This document shows, piece by piece, positions 22,640 to 32,437 of a stretch of 64,000 nucleotides of DNA. The notes beneath the pieces were generated by a model. That model had not been told where the DNA came from and made no database searches. It saw nothing but the letters and a program-made list of their open reading frames with translations. The translations under genes and the position numbers were made by a program. The stretch's first letter is position 1, and the number at the start of each line of letters is the position of its first letter. Source of the stretch: Heloderma charlesbogerti (lineage: Eukaryota; Chordata; Lepidosauria; Squamata; Helodermatidae); NCBI GenBank assembly GCA_026122225.1, contig JANEZZ010001871.1:682001-746000 (forward strand), written 5' to 3'.

Positions 22640-22813
22640 CCTTTATACCAGCCTAGCCCAGTATTGTCTGCTCTGATTGGTAGCAGCTATCCATAATCTC
22701 AGCAGGCAGAGGTCTTTCCTATCATCTGCTACTCTGATCCTTTGAACTGCAGATGTCAAGGATTGAGCCTGAGACCTTCTGCATGCAAGGCATGTGCTCT
22801 ACCACTACGCTGT
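22640..22813 (-). mobile_element. tRNA-Ala-derived SINE, reverse orientation
   Basis: Read on the - strand, the right end is a tRNA-Ala-like head: 'tagtggtagagcacatgccttgcatgcagaaggtctcaggctc' followed by the 'tgacatctgca' region. It continues with the SINE body and ends 'gacaatactgggctagg' at the left. A-box- and B-box-like elements are visible though diverged. It is the same family as 46345-46520 and 62700-62892. Confidence 0.8.
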
Positions 22814-24607
22814 GTTTCCTCCCTGTATTCTTCCCACATAATCCCTTTCTTCCCAGGTGGTTTCTACATTCTTACATTAGCAGAGAGACAGGGGTGGAGC
22901 CAGAGTTGAGTGCCACTCTCTACACAAGGATCAGGCCACAGTGAAGAGTTAAAGATAGAGCTGGCAGCCTTGACTTCTGATTTCCTTTCTTTTCATGCAT
23001 TTTTTTCCCCAGAGTCATTCTTCTAACCCCTTTCATTATTATTACTATAAATAGTGTGTGCTACTATTTCCTGTGAAACAGAGCTTTGGCTTAAAAGAGT
23101 AGTTATTTGGCACAAGCATTAATCAGTATATGAAATATTAGTACTTATCACTTTAAAAAAAGATTTAGAGTTACATTTTTCCCATGGCATGAAGGAAGAA
23201 TGTTGGCTAATGAAGGATAAGAGATGTGTGTGTTTTTCTCTCTCTTAATGCCTTTTATGAAATACTAATGATGAAGACATGTTTGACATGCTGTGAAATA
23301 CATTTTTCTAATGTGAAGTTTCTGCCTATTGTTGGAGATGAGACAAAAGTCCTCAGAGGATTTTAGAATTTGTAAATATAAAATTATCTGCCTCCATGGT
23401 TCCCCCCCCCATTCTTTTTAAAAGGCTGGCAGAAAGCCAGATGACTTACATTACTGTAATAGATTTGATGACCTCTGACTTCTGCTGCAGAGAAGTACAT
23501 TGAATTTTTCATTACATCAGAGGATGCAGAAAGCTAAAAACTCAGAACAGAAGAGACTATTATTTAATTCAACAAAACAAAAGATTTTGAACAAAATCTT
23601 TTTCCTCCCTGAAAGAGAGGGAAAAATAGCCACAATTAAATGCAATGGATCTCTGTTTGTACTAAGTCAGGATTAATACAATGCTGGTTTGTTCATCCAA
23701 GTTGTATTGATTTTTTAAGTTGCCTTTATTTTATACCTTTTTAAAAGGATAATCTTGCTTTTCATAGTCATTGAATTTAATCAGGAGCTCAGTTGATGGC
23801 AAATAGTTCCCTACTGTTTCTGCTCTGGGCTGGAAAACGTTATTCTTGTATTATTCCAGGGGAAAAAAAATAGCCCCGTGCTGTTCAGAAATCTGCTGCC
23901 TGCAGAAGGATTGTTCTTTAATACATGACTGTTTACACATTCTAGTTATGTTAATTATTCTATAAATAATGCATTCAATTAATCTGAATATATGAATTAC
24001 ACTTACAATAAAGGTGTTGACAAAAAAGACAACCCCCCCCCCCCAAATCCTGGGTTACTTGGCAATAAATACCCTTGCCTTCCTGTCCTCTCTCCTTCCT
24101 TTTATATATGTTCTTCCCCTTTATCAAAATTTACATTGGAATCTCCTCGGGAGCAGGGACATAAACTCTACATATGAAACTCTTCAAAGAAGTTATGTAT
24201 TTTGCTGTATATTGATGGCACTGTAATCTTCATCAGCAAATGTGAGACCCGCATGCATGCCATATGCACCTTTCTCCAAAATTCCTTCTTAAGAATCCGT
24301 TGACCCTTCTCCCTACTTCTGAAATGAAAATCTTTTTCAAATCTAACCTGGTTTTTTGTGGTTTTTTTTGCGGGGGTGGGGGATTCTCAGTTTATATGCA
24401 TTCTGGGCCATTTTCTCTTAATGTTTGTGAAACACTTCCTTTTATCTCTCACAGAGGTTGCTTGAAATCGTCTGCTGAGTGACAGCTATTTAACACAAAA
24501 TCAAGCTGCTAATTTCAGGCATGTTGCATTCTGTGGAGGTATTTGTAAAGCAGAGAACCACATTTTTCCTGTCTTGGGCAATATTGACCTACAGTTTGGC
24601 TAAATAC

Positions 24608-24609
<2 letters not shown>
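22814..24609. other. ARID5B intronic sequence, nothing recognised
   Basis: AT-rich with C-homopolymers at about 23402-23410 and 24033-24043. No exon, RNA gene or defined repeat was seen. Confidence 0.5.

Positions 24610-24686
<77 letters not shown>
24610..24686. repeat. Compound microsatellite (GT)n-(GA)n
   Basis: About 34 bp of GT repeat runs directly into about 43 bp of GA repeat. The GT-to-GA transition is the same as in the 5815-5903 array. Confidence 0.95.
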
Positions 24687-24688
<2 letters not shown>

Positions 24689-27600
24689 TTTTAATACTAC
24701 ATTAGCTGAAGGTTTGAATGTTCCATGAGCATTATTACTCAGGTACTACAACAGCTACTAATAATCAGACGATAAGATCACATCCTGTGGGCAATTATGT
24801 TGTACTGTGACAGGCAACTGAAGAGAAAAAAAAACTCAGTGAAAATTCTAGCAAATGGAAATCTCTGTCAAGTTGCAATTGTTCATGGTGTTAGACTTCA
24901 CGTTAATCCTTCTAAGCTTTACGATGAATATTCACCTATGCTTTGCTTTAAAAATGACAACAACCTCACTGCTGTGGAGAAGTAGCACTGCATTAACATT
25001 TTATGTAAAAGGAAGGGAAGCTACTGCACTAGAACAAGCCATCCTTGTGTTTTGATTCAATTTTTACCTTAGTCATGCCTCTCTCCAGATACAAGAAACA
25101 TTTAATTCCAGATTTCCTGCTGTTGGTGCTAGGCCTTCGACCAGCTATGTGAAATGTATTTTTGCCACTGTACCTCTGCCAACTGCTGAGCTCAGTGAAA
25201 AATGACTAAAATGGAAACATACTCCTAGTGCTGAACTCTCACCAGCCCGGATTCCTAATTATCCCTAGACCTAATGAGTTCTATGGATGTATATCACTAC
25301 AAAGAGGTAGAATGTTTAGGGTTTTTTGTTTTCTTTTTTGTTTTGGTGGTCAAAATTTAAAATTGCCATAAAAGGTTCCTCAGAAAGTGTGCTAGCAGTG
25401 ATTAATCCTGTCAAGTCTGGCCTTGTTCCTGCTTTAACCATGAGGGTAATAATCACACAGAATATTTTATTAACAGGGATAGTGATGGTTTAGTATCATC
25501 CTCTAATTTAAAGCTATGAGCTGCTCTTGAAACATTTACCAGCGGAATATGTAGATTTCAAATGGGTTGCGTGTTCCCATGGCAACCAAACAAAGTCAAA
25601 CAATCCTTTCTGCAGTGCTAACAACTATTGCCACAAAAAATGTATTTTGGTTAAATCTGATTCTTTAAATATTTAACACATGGCAGAAAAGATATAAATA
25701 TTGCTCTGGATGAAACCCAACCTCGCCTCCTTTGCTTACAGTCCCAGGCACAGGAAGATGTTCGAGTGCGCCTTGAATATTTTGTGCTTGTTACAAATTA
25801 AATTTAGCAGCCTCAAGTATGAACAAGATTGTATTTCTCCCCTCCCCCCTCTTATTCTGCCTTGTTATGCTTCTTTTTTATTACATAAACATTAACTGTA
25901 ATGTTACAGTGGGAAGCAAGTATTTGGCAAAGTCCATATTATTTTGCTAAGCCTGCATAGAGAGAGCCGTTTTCATTTTTAGCAGCTGTAACATGTTTAA
26001 ACTCAGTTTGTAATGGGATCTGAAGACCAATATTCCCCATGGGCATTGCTTAGCTTCATTACTGGACTGCTGCCAAATTCAGGGCTCAAAAGTATTATTC
26101 ACGCCTCTCTGCCCATACCCATGTCAGAGCATGCTCAGTTAATGAATTTTGTTTCTAATATGGCATAAATTAGGTTTATATTTTAACATAATTTATGTTG
26201 TATTTTATTAAAATGTGAAATACTATCATCGCGAGCAAGCTAATCCCAGCTCTCTTGAAGCCAAACTGTGTTTGAACATCTAAATCAAAACTGCATGACT
26301 CAAAGCTGATTCTGGAATAACAACAAAAAAAATCTGTGTCTGAGCAAAAGAGTTTTCTGCCTTGAACTCTCAGATTAAGCTATAATTAAGGAAGTTGATA
26401 TTTGACCAGATTAATGCTGTTTAAAAAGCAAAGTACATTTTCTTCACAGATACCATTAAAAAAAACATGTTTGCCATATAAACATTTATATTTTTAAAAG
26501 TCACAGTCCTACATTATTTGAATGTATTATAAAAACTTTAATAACTGACACTGAAACTCAGATTGTAATGCAAAGCATTCCTTTTAATAACATCAGTGTA
26601 TTTTTCCTTTTTGGATCAAGAGCCACATTTTGGGGGGGGGAGTTGTTGATTGAAGTGTTGATTATTATTTTTCTCTTCTAAAGCAATTTTGCACACTTCG
26701 GAAGACAAAGTTCTGCAATTAAAATTCTTTGATTAAAAAAAAAAAACCTTTTACTTCCCTGAGCCATGTCCGCTATGCCAACTACCTCTTGGCAGAAACT
26801 GCTTGCCTCTCTTTATTCTTTCCCTAGAGAAAAATAAGTTCTCTCACCCATAAAATGTGCCCCCTATGACACTTCACTTTTCCATAAAGATGACATTTAT
26901 GCTGGTAAAAAGGCTCTACACCCTATTTTTGTTTTGTTTTGATATAATCATATCTTGTCCACTGAATGGGTGGATGACCCATTCACAGGGTAATAAAGTA
27001 GTAGTAGTAAATAATAAAGTAGTCCAGCATAAATGAAGTTCTGAGTGATCAGGCTTTCATGCAGTGACTGCAGGTGTCATGGGAAAGTCATCATAAACAT
27101 CAGGGGAGGGAGGTTGGTGGTGCTGGGATCAGCACCTCTGCTTGGGTCCTATGCACACCCCTACTGAAGTCCTTCCCACCCCTGCCTGCTGTACTTTGCT
27201 CCATTACATAGTATGTTTACACTGCCTATAGTAAAAACAAAAATGGAAGCAGCAGTTCTTGGTGTCGGAGATTGCAAAGTGGAGAGAGCAGGAGGCATCA
27301 AGAGTCATTGGCTGAGAGAATGGGTGGCGAGTCTAATCCCAAATCTGTTTTGGGGACAGGTTCAGAGATCTAAGACCTGGGTTGACCCAGCTGTGAAGGC
27401 CCAGAGATTCATGCACATCTCTTCTAAAGGTGTTTCTACATTAAGCAAAACCTCCGCAAAAATTCACATCCGTTCCGGAGTTTCCTGCTTTCAGTATCTT
27501 TGCAGGATTAGGAAGGGCTTCTTTACACGCCAGCCACATGGTTTGAACTGGGGGAGTGCCTCCCTCCCTCCCTGGCATGTGTGCAAAGGAGGGGGGAAGT

Positions 27601-27700
27601 CTTGTTTTTGTAGCTTAACTTCTGCTGTACTGTTTTCTCACAGCCCCCAGGAAACCTCCGACTTACTTCTGAGTAGATGTAAAATGTAAGAATGTGCTGT
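24687..27700. other. Repeat-poor ARID5B intronic interval
   Basis: About 3 kb of AT-rich sequence with almost no recognisable transposon. At 25573-25586, GTTCCCATGGCAAC is one base from the palindromic RFX X-box GTTGCCATGGCAAC. Low repeat content near a developmental regulator suggests possible cis-regulatory DNA. This is inference only; no exon was found. The 158-codon open frame at 27213-27689 lacks any recognisable domain. Confidence 0.4.
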
Positions 27701-27704
27701 AAAT

Positions 27705-27850
27705 CTGTAACCCTTGGCACACTTATGTGGGAGTAAGCCGCACTGAACTCAATGGGGCTTACTTCTTAGTAGACATAAGATCACCCTGTAAATCTGCAAC
27801 CCTCAGCACACTTACTTGGGAGTAAGCCCCATTGAACTTAATAGGGTGCT
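27705..27850. repeat. Duplicated reptile foldback repeat ('ggagtaagcc...ggcttactt')
   Basis: 'tgtgggagtaagccgcactgaactcaatggggcttacttcttagtagacataag' is followed by a second, shorter copy ('acttgggagtaagccccattgaacttaatagg'). Each copy holds an inverted 'agtaagcccca/tggggcttact' pair. A further copy is near 16085-16140. This is an abundant type in reptile DNA; class uncertain. Confidence 0.55.
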
Positions 27851-28245
27851 CTGAAACAACAGAGGACATTGCTTCTGAGCTTGGTGGGGTGGGGGATCAG
27901 ATGTGTCTCCCTTCATTTCAGGGAGGCGTTTTACCCTCTTCTTTCCCCAGTTGAGAAATGCAGAGGCAGGAGATGCAATCGGCAGGTGATTCTTGCCCTC
28001 AGTCCTGTCAAATCTCACCCTGACCACACCCCAAACAAGTGAAAACAAATGCCCGCAGCAGGCAGACACAGCAGTTTCTTCCCGCTATTGGAGAATTTCA
28101 GAGGGAGGTCATGGCACTCCATATCTGTTTTATCATTCGTATCTGAGTTTTTACAAGGTTTTTAACAATTCACTTCTTATAGCCAATATATTTGTTTTGT
28201 CTGTTGGTGAGAACTTCTAGAACTGATCAATTATTTGTTCTTTAG

Positions 28246-28444
28246 ATTAATCCTGCCATATGAAAGATTTACTAAAGGAGAGGAAGATAAGCCACTACCT
28301 CCTGTGAAGCCTCGAAAACAAGATAGCATCACCCCGGAGGGGGAAAGTAAGATAAAATTGTCTGGAACAAAACGCATCAAAAATGAAAACCAAAAGAGCA
28401 AGAAAGAAAAAGACAATGCACAGAAACCCCAGGATGCACCTGAG
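28246..28444 (+). CDS. ARID5B: ARID5B penultimate coding exon (basic linker after the ARID domain)
   Basis: This 199-nt exon completes the arginine codon left open at 7940 and reads LILPYERFTKGEEDKPLPPV followed by KPRKQDS. It then gives a lysine-rich, polar segment with GTKRIKNENQKSKKEKDNA and ends QKPQDAPE. LILPYERF...GEEDKPLPP is the conserved C-terminal extension of the ARID domain in ARID5B. The lysine-rich region that follows is likely disordered and nuclear-targeting. The acceptor is 'ttgttctttag' and the donor is GAG|GTTAGT. Total phase closes to 0, matching the terminal exon. The 20.3-kb intron upstream and the 8.7-kb intron downstream are both full of mobile elements, but the exon itself is intact. 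Confidence 0.95.
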
Positions 28445-28669
28445 GTTAGTTTCACCTTTCCTTTTTTCTTTTTCTTTTTTATTTCTTACCATTAACTTTT
28501 TTGTTTATACAGTGCTGCTTTGATGACATAATGTCCAGAAATCATCTTTTGTACCAGAGCTTTCTAACAGGAATTCTTTTATAGCTACTCCCCATGTTAT
28601 GTTTTTACTGACATAAAGACTTACGTTTCTAAAGAGCTATGAGAATGGATATATGTATGTCCTAATGTA

Positions 28670-28890
28670 CAGTCAGGGCCAGAAATATCGGAACAAGGAT
28701 AACTGTTTTGGCAATTGGCCTCTGTACACCACCACATTGAAGTTGAAAGGAAACACACCCAGATGGGAGCGAAGTCAGGACTTTCAGCTGTAATTCAAGG
28801 GGTGTGACAATGGGGCACTAACCATTCAGGAAGTACAGCCAGTGGCATACCCACACACACACCGTTGGTGGCTCATAAGTAATGGAACGA
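28670..28890. repeat. Terminal inverted repeat of the Tc1 element (left)
   Basis: About 220 bp complementary to 30097-30285. It includes the shared blocks 'cacacccagatgggagcgaa', 'gtaattcaaggggtgtgaca' and 'aggaagtacagccagtggca', all found inverted on the other side. Confidence 0.9.
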
Positions 28891-28921
28891 ACCAACATCA
28901 ATTCAAACTTAAGGATCGCCT

Positions 28922-29959
28922 TTAATACCTGGATGAAAATCCTTTGCAGTCAATGACTGCCTGAAGTCTGGAACCCATGGACATGACCAAATGCTGAGTT
29001 TCCTCCCTCGAGATGCTTTGCCAGGCTTTTACTGCAGCTGCCTTCAGCTGTTGCTTGTTTGTGGGTCTTTCTGCCTTCAGTCTTGTCTTCAGTAAGTGAA
29101 AAGCATGCTCTGTTGGGTTGCGATCAGGTGACTGACTTGGCCATTGAAGAACATCCCACTTCTTTGCCTTGAGAAACTCTTAGGTAGCTTTTGCTGTATG
29201 TTTTGGGTCATTATCCATCTGCAATATGAAGCGGCGTCCTATCATTTTGGCAGCATTCGGCTGAATCTGAGCAGAAAGTATAGCCCTATACACTTCAGAA
29301 TTCATCCTGCTGCTTTGATCAGCAGTCAGGTCATCAATAAACACCAGTGACCCGGTTCCATTGGCAGCCATACATGCCCATGCCATAACACTGCCTCCAC
29401 CATGTTTGACAGATGATGTGGTATGCTTTGGATCATGAGCTGTTCCTTTCCTTCTCCATACTTTTCTCTTCCCATCATTCTGGTACAAGTTCATCTTGGT
29501 TTCATCACTCCAAAGAATCTTATTCCAGAACTGTGCAGGCTTTTTTAGGTGTTTGCTGGCAAAGGCTAATCTGGCCTGTCTGTTCTTGAGCGTTACTAGT
29601 GGTTTGCACCTTGTTGTGAAGCCTCTGTATTTACATTCATAAAGCTGTCTCTTGACTGTAGATGTTGACAATGACATGCTTACCTCCACAAGAGCGTTCT
29701 TGACCTGGCTAGATGTTGTGAAAGGGTTCCTCTTCACCATGAGCAGCATTCTGCGATCATCCACTTTAGTTGTCTTCTGTGGTCTTCCAGGCCTTTTGCT
29801 GGTGCTGAGCTTGCCAGTTAATTCCTTCTTTTTCAGGATGTTCCAAACCGTTGTGTTGGCCACTCCCAATGTTTTTGCTATCTCTCTGATGGGTTTATGT
29901 TGTTTCCTCAGCCTAATGATGGCCTCCTTCACTCGCATGGACACCTCTTTGGACCTCAT
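28922..29959 (-). pseudogene. Tc1-like transposase, full-length frame with one internal stop
   Basis: From the start at 29959 the - strand frame opens MRSKEVSMRVKEAIIRL with paired-like helix-turn-helix motifs (REIAKTLGVANTTVWNILKK) and a GRPQKTT linker. The DDE catalytic domain follows: ILWSDETKMN with the first aspartate, then the glycine-rich HGGGSVMAWACM, then FILQMDNDPKHTAKAT with the second aspartate. A TAA at 29180-29182 breaks the frame. The same frame then stays open to a natural stop at 28922-28924, including WPSQSPDRNPTEHAFHLL, which supplies the third catalytic residue, glutamate. With the internal stop read through it is about 345 codons, the usual Tc1 length. No other frame damage was seen. 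As it stands the product would lack the last catalytic residue, so this copy is presumably inactive. Confidence 0.92.
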
Positions 29960-30096
29960 GGTGGGAGTTCCAGTAAACAGCTACCAAATGCAAATGTAAC
30001 ACTCAGAACCACCTCCAGGCCTTTTCTCTGCTTGATTGGTCATGGGGCACCCAGGAAACAGGCCACACCTGGCCATGCATCTGCTTGTCAGCCATT

Positions 30097-30285
30097 CGTT
30101 CCATTGAGCCACCAACGATGGGGGTGTGTGTATGCCACTGGCTGTACTTCCTGAATGGCTAGTGCCCCACTTTTGTCACACCCCTTGAATTACAGCTGAA
30201 AGTCCTGACTTCGCTCCCATCTGGGTGTGTTTCCTTTAAACTTCAGTGTGGTGGTTCTTTGTTCCAATATTTCTGGCCCTGGCTG
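30097..30285. repeat. Terminal inverted repeat of the Tc1 element (right)
   Basis: About 190 bp complementary to 28670-28890, ending 'ttctggccctggctg' next to TA. It is about 140 bp upstream of the transposase start. Confidence 0.9.
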
Positions 30286-30895
30286 TATATGTAAGTCAAT
30301 ATGTATCAGTAAAGATGGCACATTCAGAAAAAGTCCCTTTTCTGAAAAACCTGAGTTGGTACTATCCAGGCATCTAGTAATATGCAAATATAATTCGAAA
30401 GTTACATGTACATACGTGCATTTTAAAAGCCTAACTTAAAAATACAGTTAGGAAAAGGTTTCTCAGTTTATTCTGAATTATAATCAATGGTATTTTCTGT
30501 GATTATGGAGGGCAAATAATAAGTTCTGGCTATTTTGCCATTGTGTGAGAGCATCTGTGTTAGTATTGGTTAGTGGGTACCCTAAACCCAGATTTTCACA
30601 ACTCCTTTGATATAGGAAAATTACTGTCACAATTTGCTGTTTCTTTCCTCCCCCCACCCCCACCCTTTTTGTTTGTTTTGGTGGTGGCAGCGGCAGGAAA
30701 GTGTCCTGGTACCACTGCCCAAGGAAGCTGTTTTGGTTCTAAACCAGTGTCTGATACCAGTAATGGACTGGATGAGGACAAACAAATTGAAGCTTAATCC
30801 AGACAAGACAGAGGTGCTCCTGGTCAGTCAAAAGGAGATCAGGGAATGGGGATTCAACCTGTGCTGGATGGGGTTACACTCCCCCTGAAGACTTA

Positions 30896-31258
30896 GGGCT
30901 CCTTCACATCGGGCTTTTATCCTGTGATTGAGATTGCTCCTTCATGGAAGTTTGCAGGCTCTTTACATGACGCAGTGACCCTACCATGACCCTCCTGCAC
31001 TAAATGCCCTTTGTTCCGTTTTTAAATAGATCGCAGATAATGAGCTATCAAATTATCCCATTGTGTTCCGCTTCAGTTTCCTCTGTCAAAAGAGTTAAAG
31101 CGGGAAGAAGAGAAGCAAGATCAATGAAAGACAGATACGGGGAGAAGGAGGGGGGAAGGGGAGCACATGTAAAGGGAGTCAGTTGTGATCCTTCATTTAA
31201 AACGGAAGCAGAAAGCCCTGTTTAAAATGCAGGATTTTAGGCTGGTGTAGAAATGCCC
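30896..31258 (+). mobile_element. Short DNA transposon (GGGCTCCTTCACAT terminus), copy A in the L2
   Basis: A 363-bp insertion interrupts the L2 between its 'actccccctgaag' and 'ggttcgtagttttgg' parts. The left end GGGCTCCTTCACATCGGGCT and the inverted right end (GGGCATTTCTACACCAGCCT on the other strand) form imperfect terminal repeats, and both run into a shared 'atcctg'. CTTAGG at both junctions allows a short target duplication. No coding capacity. It is the same family as 31569-31944. Confidence 0.75.
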
Positions 31259-31568
31259 TTAGGTTCGTAGTTTTGGTGTACTCCTGAACTCTGCCTTGAA
31301 TCTGGATGCCCAGGTTTTGGCATTGGCCAGGAGTGTTTATACAGCTGAGGCTAACGTGCCAACTGTGCCCATTCCTAGAGATGTCTGATCTGGCCACAGT
31401 CATGCATGCTTTAGTAACATCCCATTTATTCTACTGTAATGTGCTCTATGTGGGGCAGCCTTTGAAATCTGTTCAGAAACTTCAGCTGGTCCAGAATGCT
31501 GCAGTCAGACTGTTGACCGGAGCTGATTATAGGGAGCACCAAACTCCCTTGCTGCAACAGCTTCACTG

Positions 31569-31944
31569 CGCTTTTCCACATGGAGCTTTTATGCTGCGAT
31601 TGAGATTGGTTACTTACAGAAGTTTGCGGGGCCTTTACATGACATCATCAGCCTCCAAGGCCTCTCCTGCACCTTCTGACCTTTGCCCCATTTTTTTTTA
31701 AAGATTGGAGATAATGAGCCGTTAAAATGCAGTTCGCTGAATTTCTCTGTGAAAAGAGGAAGTTGCACAATAATAGGAGCTATGCCACAGTGACATCTGG
31801 TGGCTGTATAATGAAACATATAGAACCTGCAAATAAAGGGGGAGAAGGAAGAGCATGTAAAAGGCCAATCTTAATCCTGCAAAGAATCCAGAAGCAGAAG
31901 CCCCAGTAAAATTGCAGGATAAAAAGCCTTTGTGTGGAGAAGCC
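31569..31944 (+). mobile_element. Short DNA transposon, copy B in the same L2
   Basis: A 376-bp insertion starts CGCTTTTCCACATGGAGCTT and ends with the inverted AAGCCTTTGTGTGGAGAAGC. CACTG is present on both sides (31564-31568 and 31945-31949). It aligns along its length with copy A: 'ggcctttacatgac', 'gattggagataatgagc', 'ctctgtgaaaagag', 'agagcatgtaaaa', and the end 'ttgcaggat'. Same orientation as copy A. Confidence 0.8.
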
Positions 31945-32437
31945 CACTGACTACTGGTCTGTTTCTGGGCAGAATTCAAAGTGCTGGTTATGATCTATAA
32001 AGCCCTATGCAGCTTGGGACAAGGCTACCTGAAAGTTCACCTTTTTCCATATGATCCTGCCCGGGTCTTAAGATCCTCGGGAAAGGCCCTTCTTTCAGGA
32101 CTACCAACTTCAGAGGCACATTTTGTGGAGATGTGAAAGTGGGCCTTTTTGGTAGTCACTCCCAGGCTGTGGAACTCCTTGCCAAGAGAGGCTGCATTCA
32201 TCCCCTCTCTGCTGTCTTTCCACCAGCAGGCAAATACCTTTTTATTTAAGCAGGCCATTAGCATGTAAGCAGGTCTGTTTGGTTCGGTGTTGTTTTTATC
32301 CTGTTATTGTTGTGTTTTAATTGTGTTTTAATGCATTTGTTTTATTATTGTTTTAATCATGTTTTATTTGTGATTGTAAGCCGCCTTGAGTGCCATTGGC
32401 GGGGGGTAGAAAGGTGGGGTACAAATCAAATAAATAC

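Larger units (their letters stand above)
28670..30285 (-). mobile_element. Tc1-type (Tc1/mariner) DNA transposon, nearly complete
   Basis: A 1616-bp element with termini CAGTCAGGGCCAGAAATAT and its inverted form, flanked by TA on both sides (28668-28669, 30286-30287). Long terminal inverted repeats lie at about 28670-28890 and 30097-30285. They differ by small changes, including an ACAC expansion in the left copy. The transposase gene lies between them on the - strand (own entry). The 5' end of the element by transposase direction is at the high-coordinate side. It sits antisense in the last ARID5B intron, about 225 bp downstream of the penultimate exon. Confidence 0.95.
30695..32437 (+). mobile_element. 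L2-type LINE 3' portion with two nested DNA elements
   Basis: Three colinear pieces form a 5'-truncated LINE: 30695-30895, 31259-31568 and 31945-32437. Piece 1 encodes VMDWMRTNKLKLNPDKTEVLLV, a hallmark of the C-terminal RT region of L2/jockey-group LINEs. Piece 2 encodes DLATVMHALVTSHLFYCNV followed by KLQLVQNAAVRLLTG. Piece 3 carries the L2 end ('aattcaaagtgctggt', 'ctataaagccc', 'gtaagccgccttgagtgcc') and a terminal 'aaatcaaataaataca'. Frameshifts and the insertions make it non-functional. The order and spacing show that both insertions came after the LINE. Confidence 0.85.

Noticed and set aside
22264..22656. 130-codon open frame
   Set aside because: It ends inside a reverse-oriented SINE and shows no domain; chance frame.
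27213..27689. 158-codon open frame
   Set aside because: No recognisable domain or splice signals; composition is like the flanking intron.
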